This document shows positions 14,961 through 22,542 of a stretch of 27,180 bases of DNA, piece by piece (position 1 is the stretch's first letter; the number at the start of each line of letters is the position of its first letter). The stretch spans positions 1-27,180 of the IMG/VR virus record IMGVR_UViG_3300028925_003641; one strand, 5' to 3'. The stretch comes from a virus. Both the position numbers and the translations under genes were made by a program. The notes below the pieces were generated by a model. It was given only the letters and a program-made list of their open reading frames with translations. It had not been told where the DNA came from and did not search any database.

Positions 14961-14989
14961 TTGACAATGGGGGGGAAAGTGGATATAAT
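14961..14989 (+). promoter_or_regulatory. Perfect sigma70 promoter facing rightward (antisense)
   Basis: On the plus strand TTGACA (14961-14966), a 17-bp spacer and TATAAT (14984-14989), a perfect consensus match. The spacer contains a run of seven Gs, unusual in this AT-rich DNA. No plus-strand gene follows: the first ATG (15021) opens an 11-codon frame only. It would transcribe antisense to the gene at 15018-15431 and on into uvsW. Confidence 0.65.
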
Positions 14990-15017
14990 AGAACTTGTAG
15001 GTTCTTCAGAATAATCT

Positions 15018-15431
15018 TTAATGTCTTGTTGCTATACTTATATCATATTCTTGTAGTTCTTCTTCTGCTTCATCATAAGATTGTTGGAACTCTTGTTCTT
15101 CAATAATTTCTAATTCTTCTTCGGAAGGTTCTAGCTTGACTAATTCCATTCTATGAATACTTCTAATAACATATTCATAATACCTAGACAGACCAATACT
15201 CGCAGGAGTCATAATTACAATGGAACTTTTTTCTATTTGGAAAGTTTCTTCGTCTGAGTATGGTTGCAACCATCTTCCTAAAGCTAATGATTCAGCTGCA
15301 CCGCTAGAAGTAACCTTACTGATAGTTTCCATTTTTAAAGGAGCAGAGATTTTAAGTTGTGTGACTTGATTTTCCACGACAGTACATATGATGTCTTCAC
15401 CATTAGAAAGTTTTACAACTTGATATATCAT
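15018..15431 (-). CDS. Small acidic protein with a possible Sm-like N-terminus
   Basis: The 137-aa product begins MIYQVVKLSNGEDIICTVVE, which has the look of an Sm-like or SH3-like small barrel (VKLxNGEDIICxV), and ends in a strongly acidic Glu-rich tail (about residues 105-132). I know of no assigned function; proteins of this kind occur near uvsW and gp55 in marine T4-like phages. I take ATG 15431 as the start because GAGGG lies seven bases before it; an upstream in-frame TTG (15437) has no such support. A one-mismatch late box (15455-15462) precedes it. It is followed after 82 bases by sdhB, with the antisense promoter in between. Confidence 0.75.
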   Translation of the reverse strand: MIYQVVKLSNGEDIICTVVENQVTQLKISAPLKMETISKVTSSGAAESLALGRWLQPYSDEETFQIEKSSIVIMTPASIGLSRYYEYVIRSIHRMELVKLEPSEEELEIIEEQEFQQSYDEAEEELQEYDISIATRH

Positions 15432-15454
15432 AAGCAATCCCTCATTTCTTCTTT

Positions 15455-15462
15455 TATTTATG
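15455..15462 (-). promoter_or_regulatory. Probable late promoter before the small acidic protein
   Basis: CATAAATA on the minus strand (15462..15455), one mismatch from TATAAATA. The start would be near 15449, leaving an 18-base leader containing GAGGG, the same spacing as at gp23. It could also supply sdhB by readthrough. Confidence 0.55.
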
Positions 15463-15474
15463 CGTTTGAGATAA

Positions 15475-16929
15475 TCACAACTTCACTTTATCAATCTTAT
15501 GTTTAAAGTCTTCTTCTTTATATATTTTTAATCTTGCTTTAAAGTGTCTTAGCGTAAAATTAGGTCTAGACTTATAAGAAAGATCGTCTGATAAATCATA
15601 GAGTTTAACTGTTTGTTTGCCTTCAAGCTGTCTTAGACCCCTACCGATTGACTGCAAGACTCGCACTCTACTTTTAGATGGAGAAGCGAATACGATGTTA
15701 TTAATATTACGAATATTGACACCTGTAGAAAATGTACCATAAGATGCAACAATAATAGCATTTGTTTCTTTTTCAGTAATTTCTCGAACCTGTTCTCTTG
15801 CTTCTGTAGTTGTTCCACCATGAACAAAGAAAACCTTTCTATCTAGTTTATTAATTTCACCATATAACAAAGCTCCATGTTTGCCAACTAGTTGAAAAAG
15901 ACACAGAGTATTTCCTGATATTGACTTGCAAAGTTTCTCTATAAATGCATTTCGTTTTGGGTGAGAAACAATATAATTTATTTCTTCTGCATAAGTATAG
16001 TTACGAACTCTTTTGGATTCTTCTTCTGTGTGTTTTAGTACAACACAGTTTATTTCTAAATCTGCTAGAGTCTTACTGTCCATTAATTTTTTTGTGGTTG
16101 TAACTTTCTTAACTTGACCAAACAAACCCTCTAAAACTAATCTGTGTGTTTCTGTTCCATCAAGTGTTCCTGTTAAACCAAATCTATACTTTACATCTCT
16201 ACTCTTAGCCATAATATCTGTTAGAGATTTTGCTTTAAATAAATGTGCCTCATCTCCAATGATACAACCAAACTGGGCAAAGTATGGAGAATGAAGTTTG
16301 TAGATTGATTGCCAAGTTGAAATAATAACAGGTTTGGTTTTATGATTCTTATCTCGTCCAGCATAAACACGATGAATGTGTTCGTCCTTCCATCCATAGT
16401 CAATAAAGTCAGAATATAATTGTTCAACAAGAGATGTGGTCGGAACCAGAATAAGCATCTTTAATCCCATCAGATGATAATATCTAACCAGCGTGTAAAT
16501 TATCAGTGACTTCCCCGAAGCCGTAGGAGATAAAAGAAGACAACGATTTGTTTTGATTGCGTGATGAATTGCTTCTAGTTGGTAATCACGAAACTGAATA
16601 GGTTTACCCCTAGAGGTTGGTCGCAATGACTCAGCAAATTCTTTTACATTTTCAATGTTAACATTCTTGTCGTCTTCTACACCTTCTTCAAGGGTATACT
16701 CAATTGAGTTTTTCTTACAATACTCCTTTATATAAGGTAAAAGTCCAACATAAATCCTACCATTGCGTGGAGAAAATAATCGTATCTTTCCGTCCCAAAT
16801 CCTATTCTTAAAACTGGGCATAAACTTGGCGCCCGGCACTTCAAAGGTAAAGTAACTACACAGCTCTCTTGCCAAGTCTTCCTCAACATCACACTCAAGA
16901 TAGACTTCGTTTATCTTTGATATTTTCAT
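15475..16929 (-). CDS. uvsW: UvsW helicase
   Basis: This is UvsW, a superfamily-2 RNA-DNA and branched-DNA helicase that in T4 unwinds R-loops and promotes fork regression and the shift from origin- to recombination-dependent replication. From ATG 16929 the product is 484 aa (T4 503). The N-terminal domain resembles the T4 start (CSYFTFEVPGAKFMPSF, NRIWDGKIRLF). Then come Walker A SPTASGKS (134-141), DEAH (226-229), FGLTGTLDG and the C-terminal QSIGRGLRQ motif VI. An upstream TTG (16944) would add five residues, but ATG 16929 overlaps the oxygenase stop as TAATG, indicating coupled translation. In T4 uvsW is late; here it sits in the unit that begins at the late box before the tube-like gene. 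Confidence 0.96.
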   Translation of the reverse strand: MKISKINEVYLECDVEEDLARELCSYFTFEVPGAKFMPSFKNRIWDGKIRLFSPRNGRIYVGLLPYIKEYCKKNSIEYTLEEGVEDDKNVNIENVKEFAESLRPTSRGKPIQFRDYQLEAIHHAIKTNRCLLLSPTASGKSLIIYTLVRYYHLMGLKMLILVPTTSLVEQLYSDFIDYGWKDEHIHRVYAGRDKNHKTKPVIISTWQSIYKLHSPYFAQFGCIIGDEAHLFKAKSLTDIMAKSRDVKYRFGLTGTLDGTETHRLVLEGLFGQVKKVTTTKKLMDSKTLADLEINCVVLKHTEEESKRVRNYTYAEEINYIVSHPKRNAFIEKLCKSISGNTLCLFQLVGKHGALLYGEINKLDRKVFFVHGGTTTEAREQVREITEKETNAIIVASYGTFSTGVNIRNINNIVFASPSKSRVRVLQSIGRGLRQLEGKQTVKLYDLSDDLSYKSRPNFTLRHFKARLKIYKEEDFKHKIDKVKL

Positions 16930-17471
16930 TACATTAACCAACAAGTGACACTGTATCGTTCACCCTCAGTAACTTGTAAAACTTCGTGGGGAAACATAAA
17001 GTTAGACGGAAACACAATTGCTGAACCTTTTGATGTCCAAAATCTTTTGTTAGCAATCACAATTTCACCCCCTTCATAATCATCGTTCATAAACAACAAC
17101 ACAGTAACTTGTGGGTATCCCCATTTTTGGCCATGACTGTGATGAATGTTGTCAGTGTGTTCTGACATAAATCCACCAACAGTATATTTACTAATACGAA
17201 AGTCTGTTAGATGTTGTACATTAAAATCTGGAAAATCTTCTCTATAGTGTTTGATTGATTCGTTGTAACAAGTATGGAGTGCTTGATAGAACTGGTGGTC
17301 TTTACGAATCCAAACATCTTCACTAGATACTCTGTTTTCTTTTACAATCTTACCACTGTCGTGTGTTGAATATGATGATGGTTCATATATAAAATTTTTA
17401 TTAACAATGCGTTCGCACAGGTCTGCCGGAACTATATTAGTATAGTACTTTATGTAACCTGTGATGTCCAT
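16929..17471 (-). CDS. Prolyl-4-hydroxylase-type 2OG/Fe(II) oxygenase
   Basis: The 180-aa protein is a compact 2OG/Fe(II) dioxygenase of the prolyl-4-hydroxylase-like type. The iron site is the classical H105-x-D107 in SEHTDNIH plus distal H162 in FPHEV, and R172 in GERYSV is in place to bind 2-oxoglutarate. The sequence between includes GGEIVI, a typical strand before the second histidine. It overlaps uvsW and the second oxygenase by a few bases at each end, so it is part of a uvsY-2OG-2OG-uvsW coupled run. The substrate may be a protein side chain or nucleic acid; nothing in the sequence decides it. Confidence 0.88.
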   Translation of the reverse strand: MDITGYIKYYTNIVPADLCERIVNKNFIYEPSSYSTHDSGKIVKENRVSSEDVWIRKDHQFYQALHTCYNESIKHYREDFPDFNVQHLTDFRISKYTVGGFMSEHTDNIHHSHGQKWGYPQVTVLLFMNDDYEGGEIVIANKRFWTSKGSAIVFPSNFMFPHEVLQVTEGERYSVTCWLM

Positions 17472-18022
17472 TACGATTCAACGCCAAAAGAAGGACGCCT
17501 TGGACGACCCTTGTTTTCATCAATCCTAACTACGGTTTTAAATACAACACAAGTTCTAAGCTGATAACACTCTCTACTTACTGGTTGTGCTTGATGTGGT
17601 AGGTAAGCAGGAAACTTAATTAATCTGTTACCCTTATAATTCACATGAGAGGTAATATCTTTTATCGCATTATCATATAATACCGTTCCACCACCCCACT
17701 CATTCTTCCAATCTAGTCTAGGATAATATATAAATGTTAAAGCTCCGTCATCTCGATGAATGTGTGGTTCTATTCCATGTGTGTGTGCATTGAGATAAGC
17801 GCGTTCCAGTTCTAGTTCTGGCCACTTTAGTTTGATTTGTTGCCAGATAGGCCAGATGTCATCACGCAGAGAACCTTCGCAATGTCCAGCAAAGACATGC
17901 CAGTGTTTATTAACACCGTTCTTTACAGAGTCATAATCAAACTTCCACGATACTTCTCTTAACTGCATATCAATTAATTGTGCAACATGTTCTTCTAAAA
18001 AACCATCATAAAAGTTCATCAT
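17471..18022 (-). CDS. Second 2OG/Fe(II) oxygenase of the uvsY-uvsW run
   Basis: The 183-aa protein has H89-x-D91 in PHIHRDDGALTF, the distal H143 in LPHQAQP and R156 in QLRTCV, the set expected for a 2OG/Fe(II) dioxygenase. GGGTVLYDN before the second histidine matches the family strand. It differs clearly from its neighbour (16929-17471), so this is not a recent tandem duplication but two distinct enzymes side by side. It starts with tandem ATGs (18022, 18019) overlapping the uvsY stop. The short tail after residue 165 is basic (GRPRRPSFGVES). Confidence 0.85.
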   Translation of the reverse strand: MMNFYDGFLEEHVAQLIDMQLREVSWKFDYDSVKNGVNKHWHVFAGHCEGSLRDDIWPIWQQIKLKWPELELERAYLNAHTHGIEPHIHRDDGALTFIYYPRLDWKNEWGGGTVLYDNAIKDITSHVNYKGNRLIKFPAYLPHQAQPVSRECYQLRTCVVFKTVVRIDENKGRPRRPSFGVES

Positions 18023-18453
18023 CAGTATGTTAGTCCTGCTTCAAATTTCTTCCATTCAATTGCGTTCTTAATATCCCACCCACGATTATCAACGGACTTG
18101 ATAACTCCTTTGATATAATCAACTACAGTTTCTAAGTATCCAACCTTATTTTCTGCATTGATAATATCTTCATCAGATGTGATGTATACTGCTAGGTCTG
18201 TTTTGAGAACTTTAAGGTCAAATGGTTTAGTTGCATAGATTTTTGCATCAGCTTTACCACCATAGTATTCCCACTTTTCCCGATACAAACGCTTGTAATC
18301 TCCTTTTGCTTTAAACAAAAGAAGTTCGTATCTAGATTTGTGGTCTAGGTATTTTGCTTTGATTTCTTGGTTTTTTAGTGATTCAGTATCTAAGTGTTCA
18401 TTATCTACTTGCAAGTCTTTTTGTACTTGCATTTTTAATTCATCAAGGTTCAT
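18022..18453 (-). CDS. uvsY: UvsY recombination mediator
   Basis: This is UvsY (143 aa; T4 137), the mediator that helps UvsX recombinase load onto ssDNA covered by gp32. The shared pattern is an N-terminal LDELKMQVQKDLQVD helix, a KYLDHKSRYELLLFKAK segment, KWEYYGGKAD in the middle and a C-terminal AIEWKKFEAGLTY corresponding to T4 DMRAFEAGK. The ATG has GGAG five bases upstream. UvsX itself is not in the window. The order gp23, structural gene, uvsY, uvsW matches marine T4-like phages except for the two oxygenases between uvsY and uvsW. Confidence 0.93.
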   Translation of the reverse strand: MNLDELKMQVQKDLQVDNEHLDTESLKNQEIKAKYLDHKSRYELLLFKAKGDYKRLYREKWEYYGGKADAKIYATKPFDLKVLKTDLAVYITSDEDIINAENKVGYLETVVDYIKGVIKSVDNRGWDIKNAIEWKKFEAGLTY

Positions 18454-18465
18454 TTTTACTCCATA

Positions 18466-19056
18466 TTACAAAGGAACTATCTCATATATTTTATAACGAA
18501 ATTCAATTGAGGCGGTAAGATACTCAACATCTGTTACATTTTGATTGTAATCCAGACCACTAAGTGATACAGGAAACATATCAGAAAATCGCACTTCCAA
18601 AAGTGGATTGTTTTTGTTAGAAAGGATTGTAAGGGTTGCATCTGAGTACATTGACTTATCTGCTGTAGTTTTTCCTACTACACCAATATCATTATTACCA
18701 CCCGCACCAGCGACTGATGTGTTAGACTTGTTAGAACGAAAGTCTGTAAACTGTTGTCTATTTTCTGGAAATCCAATACCAACTAACCAGTTGTGTAGTT
18801 CCGTATAGTTTTCTAGGTATTCATCTACGATAAACGAAACGGTCAAACTTTCATAAGTGAGTCTATCTCCAACAATAGGTATTTCCTTATATGGAGTTTG
18901 CATCTCTAATGAGCTTAAACTGAGGCCGGGAATGTTTGCGGCCGTAGTGAAAAACTGCACCTTTGGAAGTTGGTTAATCATAAACCGAAACTGGGTTGGA
19001 CTAGCGTAGTCTAACTTGTCTGGTTGTCTATTGAGTGGTGATGAGTCTGTTGTCAT
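18466..19056 (-). CDS. Tail-tube-like virion structural protein
   Basis: The 196-aa product has the look of the gp19-related tube/baseplate family of T4-like marine phages: an N-terminal PTQFRFMINQLPKVQFF strand pair, NIPGLSLSS, a DRLTYESLTVSFIVDE beta segment, ELHNWLVGIGFP and a C-terminal EFRYKIYEIVPL strand. It differs from the gp19 proper at 25053-25586. A Ser/Gly/Asn-rich insertion lies near 108-127. Some phages carry gp3 (tail completion) at this position after gp23, so that role is an alternative. The late box TATAAATA (19069..19062) is so close that transcription would begin at or near the ATG, and no Shine-Dalgarno sequence precedes it, suggesting leaderless translation. Confidence 0.65.
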   Translation of the reverse strand: MTTDSSPLNRQPDKLDYASPTQFRFMINQLPKVQFFTTAANIPGLSLSSLEMQTPYKEIPIVGDRLTYESLTVSFIVDEYLENYTELHNWLVGIGFPENRQQFTDFRSNKSNTSVAGAGGNNDIGVVGKTTADKSMYSDATLTILSNKNNPLLEVRFSDMFPVSLSGLDYNQNVTDVEYLTASIEFRYKIYEIVPL

Positions 19057-19061
19057 ACTTA

Positions 19062-19069
19062 TATTTATA
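19062..19069 (-). promoter_or_regulatory. T4-type late promoter for the tube-like gene
   Basis: TATAAATA on the minus strand (19069..19062), an exact match. It lies directly downstream of the gp23 terminator. Its predicted start is within a base or two of the ATG at 19056. Confidence 0.8.
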
Positions 19070-19083
19070 AAGAAAAAAAAGAC

Positions 19084-19108
19084 AAAAAAAAGGAACCCGA
19101 AGGTTCCT
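19084..19108 (-). terminator. Intrinsic terminator after gp23
   Basis: On the minus strand a 7-bp stem (AGGAACC with GGTTCCT) closes a TTCG tetraloop and is followed by seven Ts (19090..19084). It lies 25 bases after the gp23 stop. The UUCG loop and U tract make this a textbook rho-independent terminator, which would limit readthrough of the abundant capsid message. Confidence 0.92.
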
Positions 19109-19132
19109 CTTTAAGTACTTTAAAAACAAGTC

Positions 19133-20467
19133 TTACATCAAGTTTGAAACTTTTACTTTTCTGTAGTACTTGTTGGTTGCAGATGATATAGCAATCGCAC
19201 CATTTGAACCAGCAGCGACAGTACCAGTTGAGAAAGGATTTGCAGCCATTCCGTAACGAGTTTTGAAGCCGATTTTTGGTTGGAAAGTATTTTCACCAAC
19301 CGCACGAACCATTTGTAATGGAACATATGGGCAGTAGAACATACCAGCGTCATAAGGTGAAGTACCTTTATAACCAACAACATAGTACTGTGAACTAGAT
19401 ACGTTAGCAGAGTATGGATCAACATACACTTTATAACGACCATTCATAACACCAGCGAATGTAGTTGAAGTATCATCAACATTCAAGTTGTTGTTTAATG
19501 CAGGAGTGTAATCAAGTACACCAGCCATTTGAAGTGCAGAAGCAACATCAGCAGATACTAGTAACATATTACCTTTACCGCGGCGAGTTTGTTGACCGAT
19601 AGCGTTAGCATCTCGTTCAATTGCAAACATCAAACCTTTAAACTTCTCAACTGACCAACGACCATTTGAGTCGGTGTCCAAATCGAAAATACCAGCAGTA
19701 GTTGTGTTAACCTGAGCACCTTTAACAGCAGATACATAGATGTTACGAACAACTTCTCGGTTAATTTCAGCGAGGATTTCAGATGAAAGTATATTTGCAA
19801 GTTCGGTTTCTGCGTCAAGACCATGAATTGCTTTAAGGTCTTGTGCAAGTTCCATAGTGTACTCAGCTTTAAGGGCACGAGTTACAGCAGTAACAGTGTG
19901 CTTCTCAATTGAGAACGCCATTTCACCGAAAGCATTAGTTCCTGAATCACCAAGTGCTTCACCTTGAACTGTAGTCTGACCAGTAGCACTTGTGTAAGTA
20001 CCAGCTGAAGGACTGTCATTCAATGTAGCAGGGTTGGTTTCAGTTGCACCAATGTCTCCACCACCAATAGTACCGGCAGCGTTTTGGTTAGATATATCTG
20101 GGAATGCTTCATCGGCAAGTGCTTCAGCACCGTCCATTGATGCGAAACGAGCACGCATTGCAAAGATAAGTCCTGTGGGGCCTGTCATAGGTTGTACACC
20201 ACAGATGTCGTATGCGATAAGATTAGGCATAGAGCGTCTTACTAGAGAGATCAAAATGGGATCCCATGTATCTAGTGAAGCATTACCACCAACAAAGTTG
20301 GTAGATACTGTTTCGTTTAAGAAGTTCTTGTCTTCTCTTAGAGCTTTTTCTTGGTTTTCCAAGATGATTGTAGTGACGGCGCGCTTGTAGCTATCCTTGA
20401 TCTCAGGAAGATCAGGGTGCTGAAGGACTGGCTGCCACTTTTCTTGTAGATGTTCTGTCTGAAACAT
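19133..20467 (-). CDS. 23: Major capsid protein gp23
   Basis: This is the HK97-fold major capsid protein of T4-like phages (444 aa; T4 521). Family landmarks are DTWDPILISLVRRSMPNLIAYD near the N-terminus, the GVQPMTGPTGLIFAMRARF segment, and a C-terminal domain with DPYSANVSSSQYYVVGYKG and FKTRYGMAANPF. In T4 the gp21 protease removes a 65-residue propeptide after a (I/L)-x-E site; here L50-N-E52 before TVSTN is a plausible cleavage site (inference). It has its own late promoter (20493-20500), an AAGGAG Shine-Dalgarno sequence and a strong terminator, fitting very high late expression. Confidence 0.98.
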   Translation of the reverse strand: MFQTEHLQEKWQPVLQHPDLPEIKDSYKRAVTTIILENQEKALREDKNFLNETVSTNFVGGNASLDTWDPILISLVRRSMPNLIAYDICGVQPMTGPTGLIFAMRARFASMDGAEALADEAFPDISNQNAAGTIGGGDIGATETNPATLNDSPSAGTYTSATGQTTVQGEALGDSGTNAFGEMAFSIEKHTVTAVTRALKAEYTMELAQDLKAIHGLDAETELANILSSEILAEINREVVRNIYVSAVKGAQVNTTTAGIFDLDTDSNGRWSVEKFKGLMFAIERDANAIGQQTRRGKGNMLLVSADVASALQMAGVLDYTPALNNNLNVDDTSTTFAGVMNGRYKVYVDPYSANVSSSQYYVVGYKGTSPYDAGMFYCPYVPLQMVRAVGENTFQPKIGFKTRYGMAANPFSTGTVAAGSNGAIAISSATNKYYRKVKVSNLM

Positions 20468-20492
20468 TTTGTTTCTCCTTTTAGTATTCTAC

Positions 20493-20500
20493 TATTTATA
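20493..20500 (-). promoter_or_regulatory. T4-type late promoter for gp23
   Basis: TATAAATA on the minus strand (20500..20493), exact match. The start would be near 20487, giving a 19-20 base leader that contains AAGGAG. Confidence 0.88.
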
Positions 20501-20517
20501 AAATTGTTAATTTTGCA

Positions 20518-21816
20518 CTATTTAACAGTTCGACCAATTGCCGACATATAAGATGCCATTGATTGAGTTGTGTCAATGTCCTGTGCGATGCCAGAGTCTA
20601 CATCATCAAGTGTTTCTGTAGCTGTATCTGCATGAGGTGTTACACCATTAGGAAAATAACTTTCCTTCAATGTACCAAGTTTCTCACGATAAGATGTTTC
20701 GTTAACAAAGTCAACATCTTCGATAAGCGACTTAAACTTTTCAATTTCGGTATCAGCCAAGTCTGAGGAAACCTCTGACATGACAGACTCTTTCACTAGA
20801 GAGGCGTTTGCAGATTTAATTTCGATGTTGGATTCCATCATCTCATTAATCTTACCTTCTAATTCAGAAATCTTTTCTGACTGTGCTTCTAGCACATCGT
20901 ACTTTTCATCTGGAACATCAACGTAGTGGTCTTCAAACAATTGTTTCAAACCTGAGATAAAGTCTTCAGCGATTTCGCCTTTTAAGCCTCTTTCGATAGC
21001 CAACTCGTTCTCTTTCATCCATTCTTCAACAACATAATTAAGATAAGTGTCAACTTTTTCAGTTAACTCACCTTTAGTTGTGGTAATATTTTCTTCCAGT
21101 TCAGATTTGTATTCGTCTTCCATTCTTTCAACTTCAGAACGAACTTTGGATTTAACAGCAGCCTCAAAAACTGTTGCGGCTTTGCGTTTAAATTCTTCAG
21201 AAAGGTCACCCTCACCTGTCATTAAGGCTTCAACATGTTCAGAAACATCAATAGACTTCAGACGATTTTCGACTGATTCCTTTTTGACTTTTTCTTCTTC
21301 TGTTTCTTTTCCGTATGACATGCCCATTCCTGCTTTTAAGTAGGATGAAGCAAGTTGCTTTGCTTTCTCAGCAGGCATCTTTTCCATCTCAGCAATCTTT
21401 TCATACATTGCGTTGATAGCATCTTTCTTAGTTTTCATTGAAGGCATTTCGTCTTCCATTTTGTCCATTTCTGATATTACTTCTTCTCCCTCTGCTGAAA
21501 ATCCAGCAGCGAGTGGTTTAGCAACTTTCTTTTGTCCATCATTTGGTGTATCCATTTTATCTGGAGCACCTTGTGATTTTTGTTGAGCATCTCCGCTTAC
21601 TTGTTTCACTTTACTAGCGATCTTTTTAGCAGGAGAATCTTTTTGTGATGGACTAGTAACTGGTGCGCCCGTATCTTCGACCTCACCATCTACAGTATCC
21701 ATTTTATCGGCAGCAGCCGCTGATTTCATAGGGGCGTCTTGGCCATTAGCTTCTTCAAGCTCACCAATTACTTCTGCCTCTAATTCCTCAATGGTTTTGT
21801 CTAATTCATTTGCCAT
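20518..21816 (-). CDS. 22: Prohead core scaffolding protein gp22
   Basis: The 432-aa protein (larger than T4 gp22 at 269) occupies the gp22 place between protease gp21 and capsid gp23. It is highly charged, rich in Glu, Lys, Asp and Met, with long predicted helices and coiled coil from about residue 110 to 400, as expected of an internal scaffold that is degraded by gp21 during maturation. The N-terminal ~100 residues are low-complexity, with two repeats of a DKMDT motif. It has its own late promoter (21857-21864). Confidence 0.85.
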   Translation of the reverse strand: MANELDKTIEELEAEVIGELEEANGQDAPMKSAAAADKMDTVDGEVEDTGAPVTSPSQKDSPAKKIASKVKQVSGDAQQKSQGAPDKMDTPNDGQKKVAKPLAAGFSAEGEEVISEMDKMEDEMPSMKTKKDAINAMYEKIAEMEKMPAEKAKQLASSYLKAGMGMSYGKETEEEKVKKESVENRLKSIDVSEHVEALMTGEGDLSEEFKRKAATVFEAAVKSKVRSEVERMEDEYKSELEENITTTKGELTEKVDTYLNYVVEEWMKENELAIERGLKGEIAEDFISGLKQLFEDHYVDVPDEKYDVLEAQSEKISELEGKINEMMESNIEIKSANASLVKESVMSEVSSDLADTEIEKFKSLIEDVDFVNETSYREKLGTLKESYFPNGVTPHADTATETLDDVDSGIAQDIDTTQSMASYMSAIGRTVK

Positions 21817-21856
21817 GGGGATTAACTCCTTTTTGTCTATTACAATATGTTACAGT

Positions 21857-21864
21857 TATTTATA
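21857..21864 (-). promoter_or_regulatory. T4-type late promoter for gp22
   Basis: TATAAATA on the minus strand (21864..21857), exact match, located four bases past the gp21 stop. The start would be near 21851, about 35 bases before the gp22 ATG. Confidence 0.85.
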
Positions 21865-21867
21865 AAA

Positions 21868-22530
21868 CTAAAGTTTTTGAAGAAACTTAGCAAAGGCTAA
21901 CGCATCCGCGCCAGTGTTGCCTTTCCTGTGGTTCCTTTCAATGTCCTCTTTGATCTTGGCAACATCGGCTTCTAAAATCAAACCGTTGTTCCAGACCCAC
22001 TCTTTACCTTCCATAATACCCTCAACAAATGCGTTGGGAGCAGATGGGTCAGCAACAATATCTGCTGCTGTTGCTAGGTAAAAGTCACTTCTCACGATGT
22101 TAGCCCCATTTTTCTGGTCTAAACTACCCATACCCCTAGATGAAACACCTAGTTTTGCACCATCATCCATAAGCGATTTTACAATCTCACCCATTGGTGT
22201 GCTAAGAATCTTAGCCTCACCAATAAAGTTTTTACCGTCTGGATAAAGTGCAGTAATCATGTGTGATGCTCTCTCAAGATTAACCGTTGGCCCATCTGGA
22301 TGACCCAACTCTCCGAAAGCACGTTTTTCTTCGATATACTCTTTGTTATATCGTTTTACTTCTTTACTGAGAATGTTCATGGGATACAGACGACCATTAC
22401 GGTTCTTAATGTCTGCTTGCATGAAAATACCTTTTATCTTATAATCTTTCTTGCCGTTTTCTTTTTCTTCGATAAGATAGTCAGTATCAGACTCGACATG
22501 TTCTGAAATTAACTTCATTGTATATGCCAT
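21868..22530 (-). CDS. 21: Prohead maturation protease gp21
   Basis: The 220-aa protein is the T4-type prohead serine protease (T4 gp21 212 aa), which cleaves gp22, gp23 and other head proteins during maturation. The herpesvirus-assemblin-like catalytic elements are visible: H77 in FGELGHPD and S130/S131 in LGVSSRGMGS, plus the N-terminal NRNGRLYP segment common to the family. The ATG has AAGGA upstream. It is followed by gp22 with a late promoter between them. Confidence 0.96.
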   Translation of the reverse strand: MAYTMKLISEHVESDTDYLIEEKENGKKDYKIKGIFMQADIKNRNGRLYPMNILSKEVKRYNKEYIEEKRAFGELGHPDGPTVNLERASHMITALYPDGKNFIGEAKILSTPMGEIVKSLMDDGAKLGVSSRGMGSLDQKNGANIVRSDFYLATAADIVADPSAPNAFVEGIMEGKEWVWNNGLILEADVAKIKEDIERNHRKGNTGADALAFAKFLQKL

Positions 22531-22542
22531 AGTTCTGTTTCC

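Noticed and set aside
14855-15106. Plus-strand frame spanning the rightward promoter
   Set aside because: It starts upstream of the promoter inside sdhB and encodes a low-complexity hydrophobic product; the promoter cannot serve it from its start.
16929-18022. Two adjacent oxygenase genes as a recent tandem duplication
   Set aside because: Apart from iron-site motifs the proteins share little sequence, so an old divergence or separate acquisition is more likely.
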